Of a DNA stretch of 64,000 nucleotides, positions 1-7,297 are shown one piece after another. The translations under genes and the position numbers were made by a program. Below the pieces are notes generated by a model. The model made no database searches. It was not told where the DNA came from and saw only the letters and a list, made by a program, of their open reading frames with translations. Numbering within the stretch: the first letter of the stretch is position 1; the number at the start of each line of letters is the position of its first letter. This DNA comes from Isosphaera sp. (GTDB lineage: Bacteria > Planctomycetota > Planctomycetia > Gemmatales > Gemmataceae), in assembly GCA_013822345.1 (NCBI GenBank), contig PNKH01000010.1, forward strand, positions 1 to 64,000, in the 5' to 3' direction.

Positions 1-74
1 GTTAAGCCGTGCCCCGGGGCGGCCGACCGTCCAACCCGAGAGCGGCGGACTCCCCGCCCGCGGTCCGGGTTGGC

Positions 75-1088
75 ATGACGACGACCATCCTCATCGGCTC
101 CTGCCTCTCCCTCTTGCCGTCCCTCCCGGCCGGTTCGGCCCACACCTGCGTCACCTCACCGCCCTACTGGGGCCTCCGGGACTACGGGGCCACGGGTCAG
201 CTCGGCCTCGAGCCCACCCCGGAGGGGTACGTGGCGGCGCTCGTCGCCGCCTTCCGCGAGGTCCGCCGGGTGCTCCGGGACGACGGCACCCTGTGGCTGG
301 TGCTGGGCGACTCCTACGCCGGCTCCTGGGGTAGCCAGGGGCGGCGGACGGGCCGCGGCGGGCGGCGGCCGGTCACGAGCCCGTCCCTCCGGCGGCTCGA
401 GCGGTTCGGCTCGCTCCCGACGCGGGAGCGGACCGGGGCGTGGGTGAACGCGCACCCGGTCCTCAAGCCCAAGGACCTGGTCGGCATCCCCTGGCGGGTG
501 GCCTTCGCGCTTCAGGCGGACGGCTGGTACCTCCGGTCGGACGTGGTGTGGGCGAAGCCCAACCCGATGCCGGAGAGCGTGCGGGACCGGCCGACCCGGA
601 GCCACGAGTACGTGTTCCTCCTGTCGAAGAGCGAGCGGTACCACTACGACGCGGTCGCCGTCCGGGAGCCGGCCGTCTGCCGGCACGGGAGCGGGAACGG
701 GTTCCGCCGGCCGGCCCGGCTCTCCTACGCCGACCCCGCCGGGCCGCGGGGGAGCGGCGTCCCGTGGGAGCCGCAGGCGCTCCGGGCCCGGCGGACCGTC
801 TGGACGGTCCCGACCCGCCCGTTCAAGGGGGCCCACTTCGCCACCTACCCGGAGCCGCTTGCCCTCCCGTGCGTGCTCGCCGGCTGCCCTCCAGGTGGGA
901 CCGTGCTCGACCCGTTCTTCGGGGCGGGCACGACGGGGCTCGTGGCCGGGCGGCACGGGCGGCACTGCGTGGGCGTCGAGCTCAACCCGGCCTACGCCGA
1001 CATCGCCCGGGGGCGGCTTCAGAACGCCGGCCTGCCGGTCGAGGTGCGCAGGCCCGGCCGCTCGCGGGCGGGCAAGGCGGTGGCCTGA
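75..1088 (+). CDS. site-specific DNA methyltransferase (N4/N6, beta group)
   Basis: Protein of 337 residues that should transfer a methyl group from S-adenosylmethionine to an exocyclic amine of adenine or cytosine in DNA. The catalytic motif TSPPYW lies at residues 27-32. The AdoMet-binding motif DPFFGAGTTG lies near 279-288, followed by GVELNPAY. Catalytic motif first and AdoMet motif last is the beta-group order (N6_N4_Mtase family). I chose the ATG at 75, which puts the catalytic motif at the usual distance from the N terminus. An in-frame GTG at 9 follows an in-frame stop and would add 22 unconvincing residues. A DUF1016 nuclease-like gene follows 150 nt downstream on the same strand, so a modification role paired with a nuclease is possible. 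Target sequence cannot be read from the protein. Confidence 0.88.
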   Translation: MTTTILIGSCLSLLPSLPAGSAHTCVTSPPYWGLRDYGATGQLGLEPTPEGYVAALVAAFREVRRVLRDDGTLWLVLGDSYAGSWGSQGRRTGRGGRRPVTSPSLRRLERFGSLPTRERTGAWVNAHPVLKPKDLVGIPWRVAFALQADGWYLRSDVVWAKPNPMPESVRDRPTRSHEYVFLLSKSERYHYDAVAVREPAVCRHGSGNGFRRPARLSYADPAGPRGSGVPWEPQALRARRTVWTVPTRPFKGAHFATYPEPLALPCVLAGCPPGGTVLDPFFGAGTTGLVAGRHGRHCVGVELNPAYADIARGRLQNAGLPVEVRRPGRSRAGKAVA

Positions 1089-1238
1089 CGCCTCAGTCCC
1101 CCGCGGGTAGACGGCCCACCGGTTCCGGCCGTCCCGCCGCCCGCGGCGGGGGTGGCTGCCCGAGGGGGGTCTTTGCCTTCAGGTTTCGCCGGTGCGGGGT
1201 GGTTGCTAGAGTCGAGGGCGTTTGGAGGCGAGGTGTCT

Positions 1239-2342
1239 ATGGGTCGGAAGAGGCAGGGCTCGGGGATGGAGCTGACGGCGGCGGACGCCCTGCCGGCCGG
1301 GTACGCCGTCTTCCTCGAGGACTTAAAAACCCGGGTCCACTCGGCCCAACTTCGGGCCGCCGTCGCCGTCAACACGGAACTCATCCAGCTCTACTGGGAC
1401 ATCGGGCGGGGGGTCGTCGAGCGGCAGCGGACGGACGGCTGGGGGAGCAAGGTCGTGAACCTCCTCGGCCGCGACCTCCAAGTCGCCTTCCCGGGGGTGG
1501 GCGGCTTCTCCCGCCAGAACCTCTACCGGATGCGGGCCTTCTACCAGGCGTACTCGGAGCCCGGCCCGATTGTCTCGCAGGCTGCGAGACAACTGGACTC
1601 GCCGCCGCCCGCCGTGGCCGCCCTCCCGTGGTTCCACAACGTCACTATCTTCGAGCGGGTGAAGGACCCCGAGGCCCGGCTCTGGTATGCCCGGGCGACC
1701 CGGGAGTTCGGCTGGTCCCGGGCCGTGCTTGAGCACCAGATCGAAACCGACGCTCACCGGCGTCGGGGCAAGGCCGTCACGAACTTCGACCGGGCACTCC
1801 CCGCCCCCCAGTCGGACCTCGCCCGGGAGACCTTGAAAGACCCCTACTCGTTCCAGTTCCTGACGCTCGCCGAGGAGCACGCCGAGGCCGACCTCCAGCG
1901 GGGGCTCGTGAACCACATCCGGAAGTTCCTCCTCGAGCTCGGGGCCGGGTTCGCGTTCGTCGGCGAGCAGTATCACCTGGAGGTGGGCGGGGACGACTTC
2001 TATCTGGACCTCCTCTTCTACCACCTGACGCTCCGATGCTTCGTGGTCTTCGACTTAAAGGCCCGGCGGTTCACCCCGGAGGCGGCGGGCAAAATGAACT
2101 TCTACCTCTCGGCCGTGGATGACCGGCTCCGGCACGCTTCGGACAATCCCTCCGTCGGGGTGGTGTTGTGCAAGCACAAGAACGAGGTGGTGGCCGAGTA
2201 CGCGCTCCGGGACGTCCAGAAGCCGCTCGCCGTCAGCACGTACGTCACCCGGCTCCTCGAGTCCCTGCCGGCAGAACTCCTGGCCGAACTTCCCCCGCCG
2301 GACGAGGTCATGCGCTCTGGCGCAAAGCAGAAGAAGGTGTGA
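1239..2342 (+). CDS. DUF1016 (YhcG-like) protein with PD-(D/E)XK nuclease domain
   Basis: Protein of 367 residues. The N-terminal half is the DUF1016 helical domain (VNTELIQLYWDIGRGV, then FSRQNLYRMRAFYQAY). The C-terminal half is a PD-(D/E)XK-type fold. The putative acidic residues are in YLDLLFYH and VVFDLK, with the lysine of DLK as the third catalytic residue. The start is the ATG at 1239, preceded by GGAGG about ten bases upstream. It follows the methyltransferase on the same strand. Family members are common on mobile elements and are often annotated as nucleases, but a biochemical role is not settled. A second full-length paralogue lies at 18.6-19.8 kb, with degraded copies at 4.3 and 19.9 kb. 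Confidence 0.85.
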   Translation: MGRKRQGSGMELTAADALPAGYAVFLEDLKTRVHSAQLRAAVAVNTELIQLYWDIGRGVVERQRTDGWGSKVVNLLGRDLQVAFPGVGGFSRQNLYRMRAFYQAYSEPGPIVSQAARQLDSPPPAVAALPWFHNVTIFERVKDPEARLWYARATREFGWSRAVLEHQIETDAHRRRGKAVTNFDRALPAPQSDLARETLKDPYSFQFLTLAEEHAEADLQRGLVNHIRKFLLELGAGFAFVGEQYHLEVGGDDFYLDLLFYHLTLRCFVVFDLKARRFTPEAAGKMNFYLSAVDDRLRHASDNPSVGVVLCKHKNEVVAEYALRDVQKPLAVSTYVTRLLESLPAELLAELPPPDEVMRSGAKQKKV

Positions 2343-2557
2343 GCGCCGGAGTAGGTCGTGGGGCGGAAGGGCGCAGCCGGCCAACGGACATCGCCGTCGG
2401 GCGATTGTCGTGAGAGTTGGGGGTTATAACCGCATCGGGCAGGCCGCGGCGACTGGTCCTTAACACCTCCATCACGTCAGAAGTGGAGGCAAAACGGACC
2501 ACGCATGTGTCCCGACCTCCCGGTCTCGGCTTGCTCGGGTCGGTGGCCAGATACGCC

Positions 2558-2586
2558 TTGCGTCGGGCAGCCTGTTATGCAATGAT
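2558..2586 (+). promoter_or_regulatory. putative sigma-70-like promoter of the abiE pair
   Basis: A TTGCGT -35 box at 2558-2563 is separated by exactly 17 bp from AATGAT at 2581-2586. The -10 box falls inside the left arm of the palindrome at 2578-2594, so a protein bound there would block initiation. This fits autorepression as known for AbiEi antitoxins. The boxes were picked by eye. Confidence 0.5.
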
Positions 2587-2625
2587 ACCTCGGAGGTTTC
2601 CGACATGTTCCGAGGAATTATTGCA
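2578..2625. repeat. inverted repeat over the abiEi -10 box, SD and start codon
   Basis: Left arm 2578-2594 (TGCAATGATACCTCGGA) and right arm 2609-2625 (TCCGAGGAATTATTGCA) pair at 15 of 17 positions around a 14-nt spacer. The SD CGGAGG (2591-2596) and the ATG at 2605 fall within it. It could act as a DNA operator for AbiEi, or as an mRNA hairpin that hides the ribosome binding site. A comparable palindrome precedes the solo AbiEi-like gene at 35,428. Confidence 0.7.
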
Positions 2626-3231
2626 TCAATCATGGGTACGAAAATGGACGCTGCTCTCGCGTTCGTCCGGGAGCGGGGAGCAGCCCGGCCGCGGGATCTC
2701 GCCGAACGGGGCATCCCGCCCGACTACCTCGACCGGCTGTTCCGCCGGGGGCTCATCGACCGGGTCGGCCGGGGGGTGTACGCCTGGCCGGAGGCCGAGG
2801 TCACCCAGCACCACAGCCTGGCCGAGGCGGCCCGGCGGGTGCCGGTCGGGGTCGTCTGCCTCCTCTCCGCCCTCCGGTTTCACGGCCTGACGACCCAGTC
2901 GCCGCACGAGGTGTGGCTGGCGATCCCGCCCAAGGGGTGGGCACCGAAGGTCGATTACCCGCGGCTCCGCATCAACCGGTTCTCGGGGGCGGCACTCACG
3001 GAGATGGTCGAGGAGCACCCGGTCGAGGGGGTGACGGTGCGGGTCTACGCGCCGGCCAAGACCGTCGCCGACTGCTTCAAGTTCCGGAACAAGGTGGGTG
3101 GGGATGTCGCCGTCGAGGCCCTCCGCGACTGCTGGCGGGGGAAGCGGGTAACGATGGACGAGCTCTGGGCCGCGGCTAAGGTCTGCCGGATGGCGAACGT
3201 CATGCGGCCGTACCTCGAGTCGCTGGTATGA
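2605..3231 (+). CDS. abiEi: AbiEi-family antitoxin / transcriptional regulator
   Basis: Protein of 208 residues and first gene of a type IV toxin-antitoxin pair. AbiEi proteins have an N-terminal winged helix that represses the operon and a C-terminal domain that counters the toxin. Visible here are the wHTH segment (RPRDLAERGIPPDYLDRLFR, then RVGRGVYAW), the middle part with LSALRFHGL, and the AKTVADCFKFRNKVG segment typical of the family. I keep the ATG at 2605 because the SD CGGAGG sits eight bases upstream; ATGs at 2632 and 2644 lack one. The stop overlaps the next start by four bases (ATGA), which indicates translational coupling to the toxin. A near-perfect palindrome overlaps the start. 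Confidence 0.87.
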   Translation: MFRGIIASIMGTKMDAALAFVRERGAARPRDLAERGIPPDYLDRLFRRGLIDRVGRGVYAWPEAEVTQHHSLAEAARRVPVGVVCLLSALRFHGLTTQSPHEVWLAIPPKGWAPKVDYPRLRINRFSGAALTEMVEEHPVEGVTVRVYAPAKTVADCFKFRNKVGGDVAVEALRDCWRGKRVTMDELWAAAKVCRMANVMRPYLESLV

Positions 3232-4172
3232 GCGGGAAGAACGTCGCGGCCTCCGTTCGCCAGCGCCTGCTGAACCTCAGCCGCGCGTCCGGCGAGGACT
3301 TCCAGCTCCTCCTCACCAGGTACGGGGTCGAGCGGCTCCTCTTCCGGCTCGGGGAGTCCGAGCACGCCCCGGGGTTCGTCCTCAAGGGCGCGATGCTCTT
3401 CGCCCTCTGGACCGGCCACCTCCACCGGCCGACCCGAGACCTCGACCTCCTCGGGTTCGGCGACCCGGACGCGGCCCGGCTCGCGGCCGTCTTCCGCTCC
3501 CTGTGCAACGCCTCCGCCCCCGGCGACGGGCTCGCGTTCGCCGCCGACACGGTCGAAGTCCGACCCATCCGGGAGGAACGGGAGTACGGTGGCCAGCGGG
3601 TCACACTCGTCGCCCGGCTTGGGACGGCCCGCATCGACTTCCAGGTCGACGTCGGGTTCGGGGACGCCATCACCCCCGCGGCCGAGGCGGTCGAATTCCC
3701 GACCCTTCTCGGGATGGGCCGCCCGCGACTCCGGGCCTACCCGCGGGAGACGGTGGTCGCCGAGAAGCTCGAGGCGATGGTGTCGCTCGGGCTCGCCAAC
3801 AGCCGGATGAAGGACTTCTACGACGTGGTCGTCCTCGCCCGCTCCTTCCCATTCACCGGGCCCGTCCTGGTGGAGGCGGTGCGGGCGACCTTCGGGCGGC
3901 GGAAGACGCCGGTCCCGGCCGCCCCGCCTGTGGCACTGACGGACGCGTTCGCAACGGACGAGGCGAAGCTGCGGCAGTGGGCGGCGTTCCGCAAGCGAGG
4001 CGGCCCGGAGGTGGGGAAGGTCGTCGGGGAGCTCGACGGAGTGGTGGCCGAGGTGCGGGCATTCCTCGTCCCGGTGCTGGCCGCCGCGGCGGGGGACGCG
4101 GCATTCGAGTCCCGGTGGGAGCCGGGCGGGCCGTGGGAGCCCGCATCGGGTCAACCGACCGACGGGCGATGA
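3228..4172 (+). CDS. abiEii: AbiEii-family nucleotidyltransferase toxin
   Basis: Protein of 314 residues. AbiEii/AbiGii toxins are DNA polymerase beta-like nucleotidyltransferases that stop growth, and in some systems modify tRNA. The segment FVLKGAMLFALWTGHLHRPTRDLDLLGFG contains the family KGA-MLF-ALW block and the nucleotidyltransferase acidic motif (TRDLDLLGFG). Later, VVAEKLEAMVSLGLANSRMKDFYD matches the conserved EKL-EAM and SRMKDFYD block. The start overlaps the AbiEi stop by four bases. The last ~40 residues are proline- and glycine-rich and look dispensable. Family members protect against phage by abortive infection in lactococci and elsewhere; here that role is inferred. Confidence 0.88.
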   Translation: MSGKNVAASVRQRLLNLSRASGEDFQLLLTRYGVERLLFRLGESEHAPGFVLKGAMLFALWTGHLHRPTRDLDLLGFGDPDAARLAAVFRSLCNASAPGDGLAFAADTVEVRPIREEREYGGQRVTLVARLGTARIDFQVDVGFGDAITPAAEAVEFPTLLGMGRPRLRAYPRETVVAEKLEAMVSLGLANSRMKDFYDVVVLARSFPFTGPVLVEAVRATFGRRKTPVPAAPPVALTDAFATDEAKLRQWAAFRKRGGPEVGKVVGELDGVVAEVRAFLVPVLAAAAGDAAFESRWEPGGPWEPASGQPTDGR

Positions 4173-4268
4173 CGACGGACGTGCGGTGCGAAGACCTCCT
4201 CGGCTTGTTGGGACGTCAACGACCCTGATACCTTCGGGGCGCGATGGGCGCGTTCTGAAAGGAGCGAC

Positions 4269-4654
4269 ATGGCGAAACGAAAGGGCAAGCCGCAAAAGCC
4301 GGTCCGGCGGACGGCGGAACTCGTGCCCGCCGGCGAAGCCGCGCTCCTCCGAGACGTGCGAAACCTGATCACCAGCGCCCGCGACGTGACAGCCGCCGCG
4401 GTGAACTCGGCGATCGTGCTCCTCTACTGGCAGGTGGGCACACGGATCCGGACCGGGGTCCTCGGCAGCAAGCGGGTGGGCTATGGCGAGCAGATTGTGC
4501 CGACGCTGTCGGCACAATTGGTGGCCGAGTTCGGGGACGAGTTCGGCGCGAGGAATCTGTTCCGCCAAAGGCAGTCCTCGCCAAGAAGCTCAAGGCGGCG
4601 GCCGAGCTGGCGCGGAAAAGGCTGACGGCGGGTAGTAGTCCGCAACAGGAGTGA
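4269..4654 (+). pseudogene. internally deleted DUF1016 gene
   Basis: The first ~100 residues match the DUF1016 N-terminal domain (SARDVTAAAVNSAIVLLYWQ, then ELVAEFGDEFGARNLF). Directly after, the frame shifts at about 4563. From 4565 in another frame the sequence reads PKAVLAKKLKAAAELARKRL, which resembles the C-terminal tail of this family, to a TGA at 4652-4654. The whole central and nuclease region is missing. I read this as one gene collapsed by an internal deletion that joined its two ends out of frame. The original start and its upstream SD (GAAAGGAG) are intact. A short minus-strand gene overlaps its tail. Confidence 0.7.
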
Positions 4655-4850
4655 CCGCCGGCCGCGACACCTGACCGGTTCGGACCGCCCCCCTAAACCG
4701 CACGTCCCCCTGACCGCGGCGGGCCGAAAGGGCCGAGAGCACCGCGGCCGCGACCGCGGCCGTCAGGACGAGCCGCGGCCACACGGCAGCCGGCCCCCGC
4801 CGCCTTCGCGGGCGGGGCACGTCGGTCGGCCAAGCCGGGTGCGGTCTCAT
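4590..4850 (-). CDS. small hypothetical protein with one membrane segment
   Basis: 86 residues. A basic N terminus (RPRRRRG) is followed by one hydrophobic helix of alanines, valines and leucines (LVLTAAVAAAVLSAL), then a proline-rich tail. GGAG lies upstream of the ATG. It is the last gene of the minus-strand run that includes the mobilisation genes. No family is recognised. In high-GC DNA such a short frame may be fortuitous, but SD, strand and position agree. Confidence 0.4.
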   Translation of the reverse strand: MRPHPAWPTDVPRPRRRRGPAAVWPRLVLTAAVAAAVLSALSARRGQGDVRFRGAVRTGQVSRPAVTPVADYYPPSAFSAPARPPP

Positions 4851-4993
4851 CAACGTCTCCAGTCGGTATCGGCGTCGTCTTGCAAAGGAAGTGTGTGACG
4901 CTCTCGGGGCCACACGGCCGGAGCCCGGGGGCTCAGCGAACGAAGACGGCCCGCGGTTCCGGTGACGCACGGTCACCCCGCGGGCCGCTAACC

Positions 4994-5242
4994 TCAGGTG
5001 AACCCGCACGCCGCGGCCGGGTCGGCCGGGGGCGTGTCGGTGGGCCGGTCGAGCGCGGGTGCCGGGGCCGGGGATGAAGCCGGATCGCCGGACGCCCGCT
5101 CGAGCTCGGCCAAGCGCTCCTCCAACTCGTCGATCGCGGCCAGGGCGGCCTCCAGGTGAAAGACCAGCCGCACCCGGTCGTAGTAGCGCGCCTTCTGCCG
5201 AAGCCGTCCGAGCTTTGCCCGGAGCGGCCCGCTCTCGTCCAT
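4994..5242 (-). CDS. small hypothetical protein, predicted coiled coil
   Basis: 82 residues from the ATG at 5242 (a GTG one codon earlier is possible). The centre is heptad-like and charged (LRAKLGRLRQKARYYDRVRL and AIDELEERLAELERA), which suggests an amphipathic coiled coil. The C terminus is rich in proline and alanine. No family is recognised. It sits between an HTH gene and a small membrane protein gene in the minus-strand operon. The SD is weak (GGCAGG). Confidence 0.5.
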   Translation of the reverse strand: MDESGPLRAKLGRLRQKARYYDRVRLVFHLEAALAAIDELEERLAELERASGDPASSPAPAPALDRPTDTPPADPAAACGFT

Positions 5243-5353
5243 CACGCACCTGCCTTCCGCGTAGAACGGCGTTTGGGTGGACCTCCTTTCGTGGTGTGGG
5301 CGGGGGCCGGGGCGGTGTGACTTAACCGCCCTAACCCCCCGCCCCGACTCCCG

Positions 5354-5701
5354 TCACCGCGGGGGCAGGAGCCCCTCCCGGCGGTACCGCTCGACCTCGG
5401 CCGCGGACACGGCCCAGGCCCGGTGCCGCCCTCGTCCGCTCCGCTTCTTCTCCGCGTGGATGCGGCCGAGCCGGCACCACTCGCGGACCGTGAACTCCTC
5501 CTTCCCGAGGAGGGCGGCGAGTTCGGCCGTGCCGTACCACGCCTGCCCCGCCCGTTCCGTGGCGAGCCGCCCGAGCACCGCCGTGAGCCCGGCCTCGAGG
5601 CGGGAGAGCCGCTCGAGCAGCTCCTCCATCACCTCGCCGGGCGGGCGGCCCGCCCTCGCGCGCGTGCCGACCAGGGCGTCGCCCTTAGCCAGCGCGTTCA
5701 T
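5354..5701 (-). CDS. helix-turn-helix DNA-binding protein (excisionase/MerR-like fold)
   Basis: 115 residues. The first half has a leucine-rich helical segment (EELLERLSRLEAGLTAVLGR). The second half carries a winged-HTH signature, WYGTAELAALLGKEEFTVRE followed by WCRLGRIHAEKK and a basic turn, like HTH_17/excisionase domains. It could regulate the operon or act as a recombination directionality factor. The ATG at 5701 has no close SD. The strong AAGGAG upstream serves an ATG at 5721 in another frame, which opens a short reading frame ending at 5686. Translational coupling or a later start such as the ATG before EELLERL is possible. Confidence 0.65.
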   Translation of the reverse strand: MNALAKGDALVGTRARAGRPPGEVMEELLERLSRLEAGLTAVLGRLATERAGQAWYGTAELAALLGKEEFTVREWCRLGRIHAEKKRSGRGRHRAWAVSAAEVERYRREGLLPPR

Positions 5702-5734
5702 GACCGTTCCAGCCGTTCATGACACACTCCTTCG

Positions 5735-5950
5735 TTAGTTCCGCCCGGGTTTGGACGCCCGGGCGAAGGCCTCCGCGCGGTGCCGCTCGAGCTCCCGCTC
5801 GACTCGGAAACACACCGCGCTTACGAACCGGATCACCTCCTCCTTCGTCGGGGGCCCGGCGCACCAGGGCCGGCCCGCGAACCTCAGTGCCAACTCGCAC
5901 ACTTCGACCATGAACCGCTCGCTCACGAGCGGCCGACAGGACTTCCTCAT
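5735..5950 (-). CDS. small hypothetical protein
   Basis: 71 residues, starting MRKSCRPLVSERF. The ATG at 5950 is preceded by AAGGAGGAG, a very strong ribosome binding site that decides the start; the frame is open upstream but without codon sense. Mostly helical, with three cysteines and a charged C terminus (RVERELERHRAEAFARA). No family is recognised. It lies in the minus-strand operon between the secreted protein gene and the HTH gene. Confidence 0.6.
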   Translation of the reverse strand: MRKSCRPLVSERFMVEVCELALRFAGRPWCAGPPTKEEVIRFVSAVCFRVERELERHRAEAFARASKPGRN

Positions 5951-6044
5951 CGGGCTCCTCCTTCGGGACCGGACCGCGCCTGCGGCCGCCGCGGGCGTTC
6001 GGGAAAAGGCCCCTCCGTGGGCCGCAAGCCGTCCGTGGCGACCG

Positions 6045-7256
6045 TCAGACGACCCTGACCAGGAGGGTGTCGCCGGGCTTGAGCTCCCCGACCACCGCCT
6101 CCACCTCGACCCCGCCCGCCGGGAGCCGGCGGACCACCCGGGCGAACCCGGCGGCCGAGCCGCCGCGGACCACCGGGTAGTGCTCGGCCGGGACGAGCGC
6201 CGCGTGGGTCGCGACCGCCCGGCCGCCGGCCACCGTGACGGCCGGGCTCGCGTACTTCTGCGCCTCCCGCCGCCAGGACGCCTCCCAGTTGGCGAGGGCC
6301 TGCCGGGCACCCGCGTGCTGCCCGTTATCGACCATCGCCTTCAAGGCCGGCTCGAGGACGGCCCACTCCTCGGCCCGCTTGGCGAGGAGCCCGTCCGCCT
6401 CGGCCAGGAGGGCCTTGGCCCGGCCGAGTTCGCGGTCCCGGTCCCGCTCACGGGCGGCGGCCAGGTCCCGCTCACGCTCGGCCTTGAGCTTCTGGGAGAC
6501 GGGCGCGGCCTTGAGCTTTTCCGAGAACGCCTTGAACGCCTCCATGAACCGGTTGGTCTGCTCGGCCAGCGCCTTCAGGTCGTCCTTGAACCGCTTCCGC
6601 TCGGTCGCCGACAGGGCCCCCGGGGTGGCCTTGAAGAACGCCCCCATGTCGCGGAAGAACTTCGTCCCCTCTTCGAGGAAGGTGACGACCTCGACGTCAC
6701 CCTCGGCCGGCTTCCGGTCGGCCGTCCCGCCGGCCGCCAGGGCGTCCAGGTCCTTGAGCCGGTCCTCCATCACCTTCGCCATCGCCTCGCTGTTCTCGGC
6801 CAGCTTCAGGTAGTTGGCCTTGAACGTCGGCGTCTGGGTCTTCCCGGCCTCGCCCCGGTAGTACCCGGCGAGCTGGCGGTACACCTCCGGGGCCTTCTCG
6901 GTCTCGGCCCGGAGGGACTTGACCGCCGCCTGGTACGAGCGGGCCCGGCCGGCCGCGTCCTTGAACGCCGCCTCGAGCCGCTCGCAGGCCTTCAGGCCCG
7001 CCTCGGCCGTCAGGTCCAGGGAGTCCACGGCCTTCAGGTCGAACTTGGCGACGGCCGCCGCGAAGGCGTCCGTCGCGGCCTTCAGGCCCTCTTCCGCAGT
7101 CCCGACCTGCCCGGACGTCCGCCGGGCGATCTCGACCCGCACGTCCTCCCGGGCCTCCGCCGCGGGCGTCTTCGCCGCTGGCCGGGCGTCGTCCGCGCGG
7201 GCGCTCGGGATGACCCACACCGCCGCCACGAGGGCGGCCATCGTCACGTACCGCAT
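6045..7256 (-). CDS. secreted, helix-rich protein of unknown function
   Basis: 403 residues. The N terminus is a signal peptide (MRYVTMAALVAAVWVIPSARA, about 21 residues with a probable cleavage site after ARA). The rest is almost entirely alpha-helical, with long charged stretches (around residues 270-330, rich in RERD and ELGRAK) that look like coiled coil. A small beta-rich tail ends VVGELKPGDTLLVRVV. GGAGGTG precedes the ATG. It follows the coupling ATPase gene by 41 nt on the same strand. Its place in a mobilisation operon suggests a cell-envelope role in transfer, perhaps replacing a surface or channel component. That is inference from position only. Confidence 0.7.
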   Translation of the reverse strand: MRYVTMAALVAAVWVIPSARADDARPAAKTPAAEAREDVRVEIARRTSGQVGTAEEGLKAATDAFAAAVAKFDLKAVDSLDLTAEAGLKACERLEAAFKDAAGRARSYQAAVKSLRAETEKAPEVYRQLAGYYRGEAGKTQTPTFKANYLKLAENSEAMAKVMEDRLKDLDALAAGGTADRKPAEGDVEVVTFLEEGTKFFRDMGAFFKATPGALSATERKRFKDDLKALAEQTNRFMEAFKAFSEKLKAAPVSQKLKAERERDLAAARERDRDRELGRAKALLAEADGLLAKRAEEWAVLEPALKAMVDNGQHAGARQALANWEASWRREAQKYASPAVTVAGGRAVATHAALVPAEHYPVVRGGSAAGFARVVRRLPAGGVEVEAVVGELKPGDTLLVRVV

Positions 7257-7297
7257 CGCACACCTCCATCTGGATCAGGGAAAAGGGAACACGACTG

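Noticed and set aside
9-74. GTG at 9 as start of the methyltransferase
   Set aside because: An in-frame stop lies just upstream, the extra 22 residues are proline/arginine-rich and unlike the family, and the ATG at 75 gives the usual N terminus.
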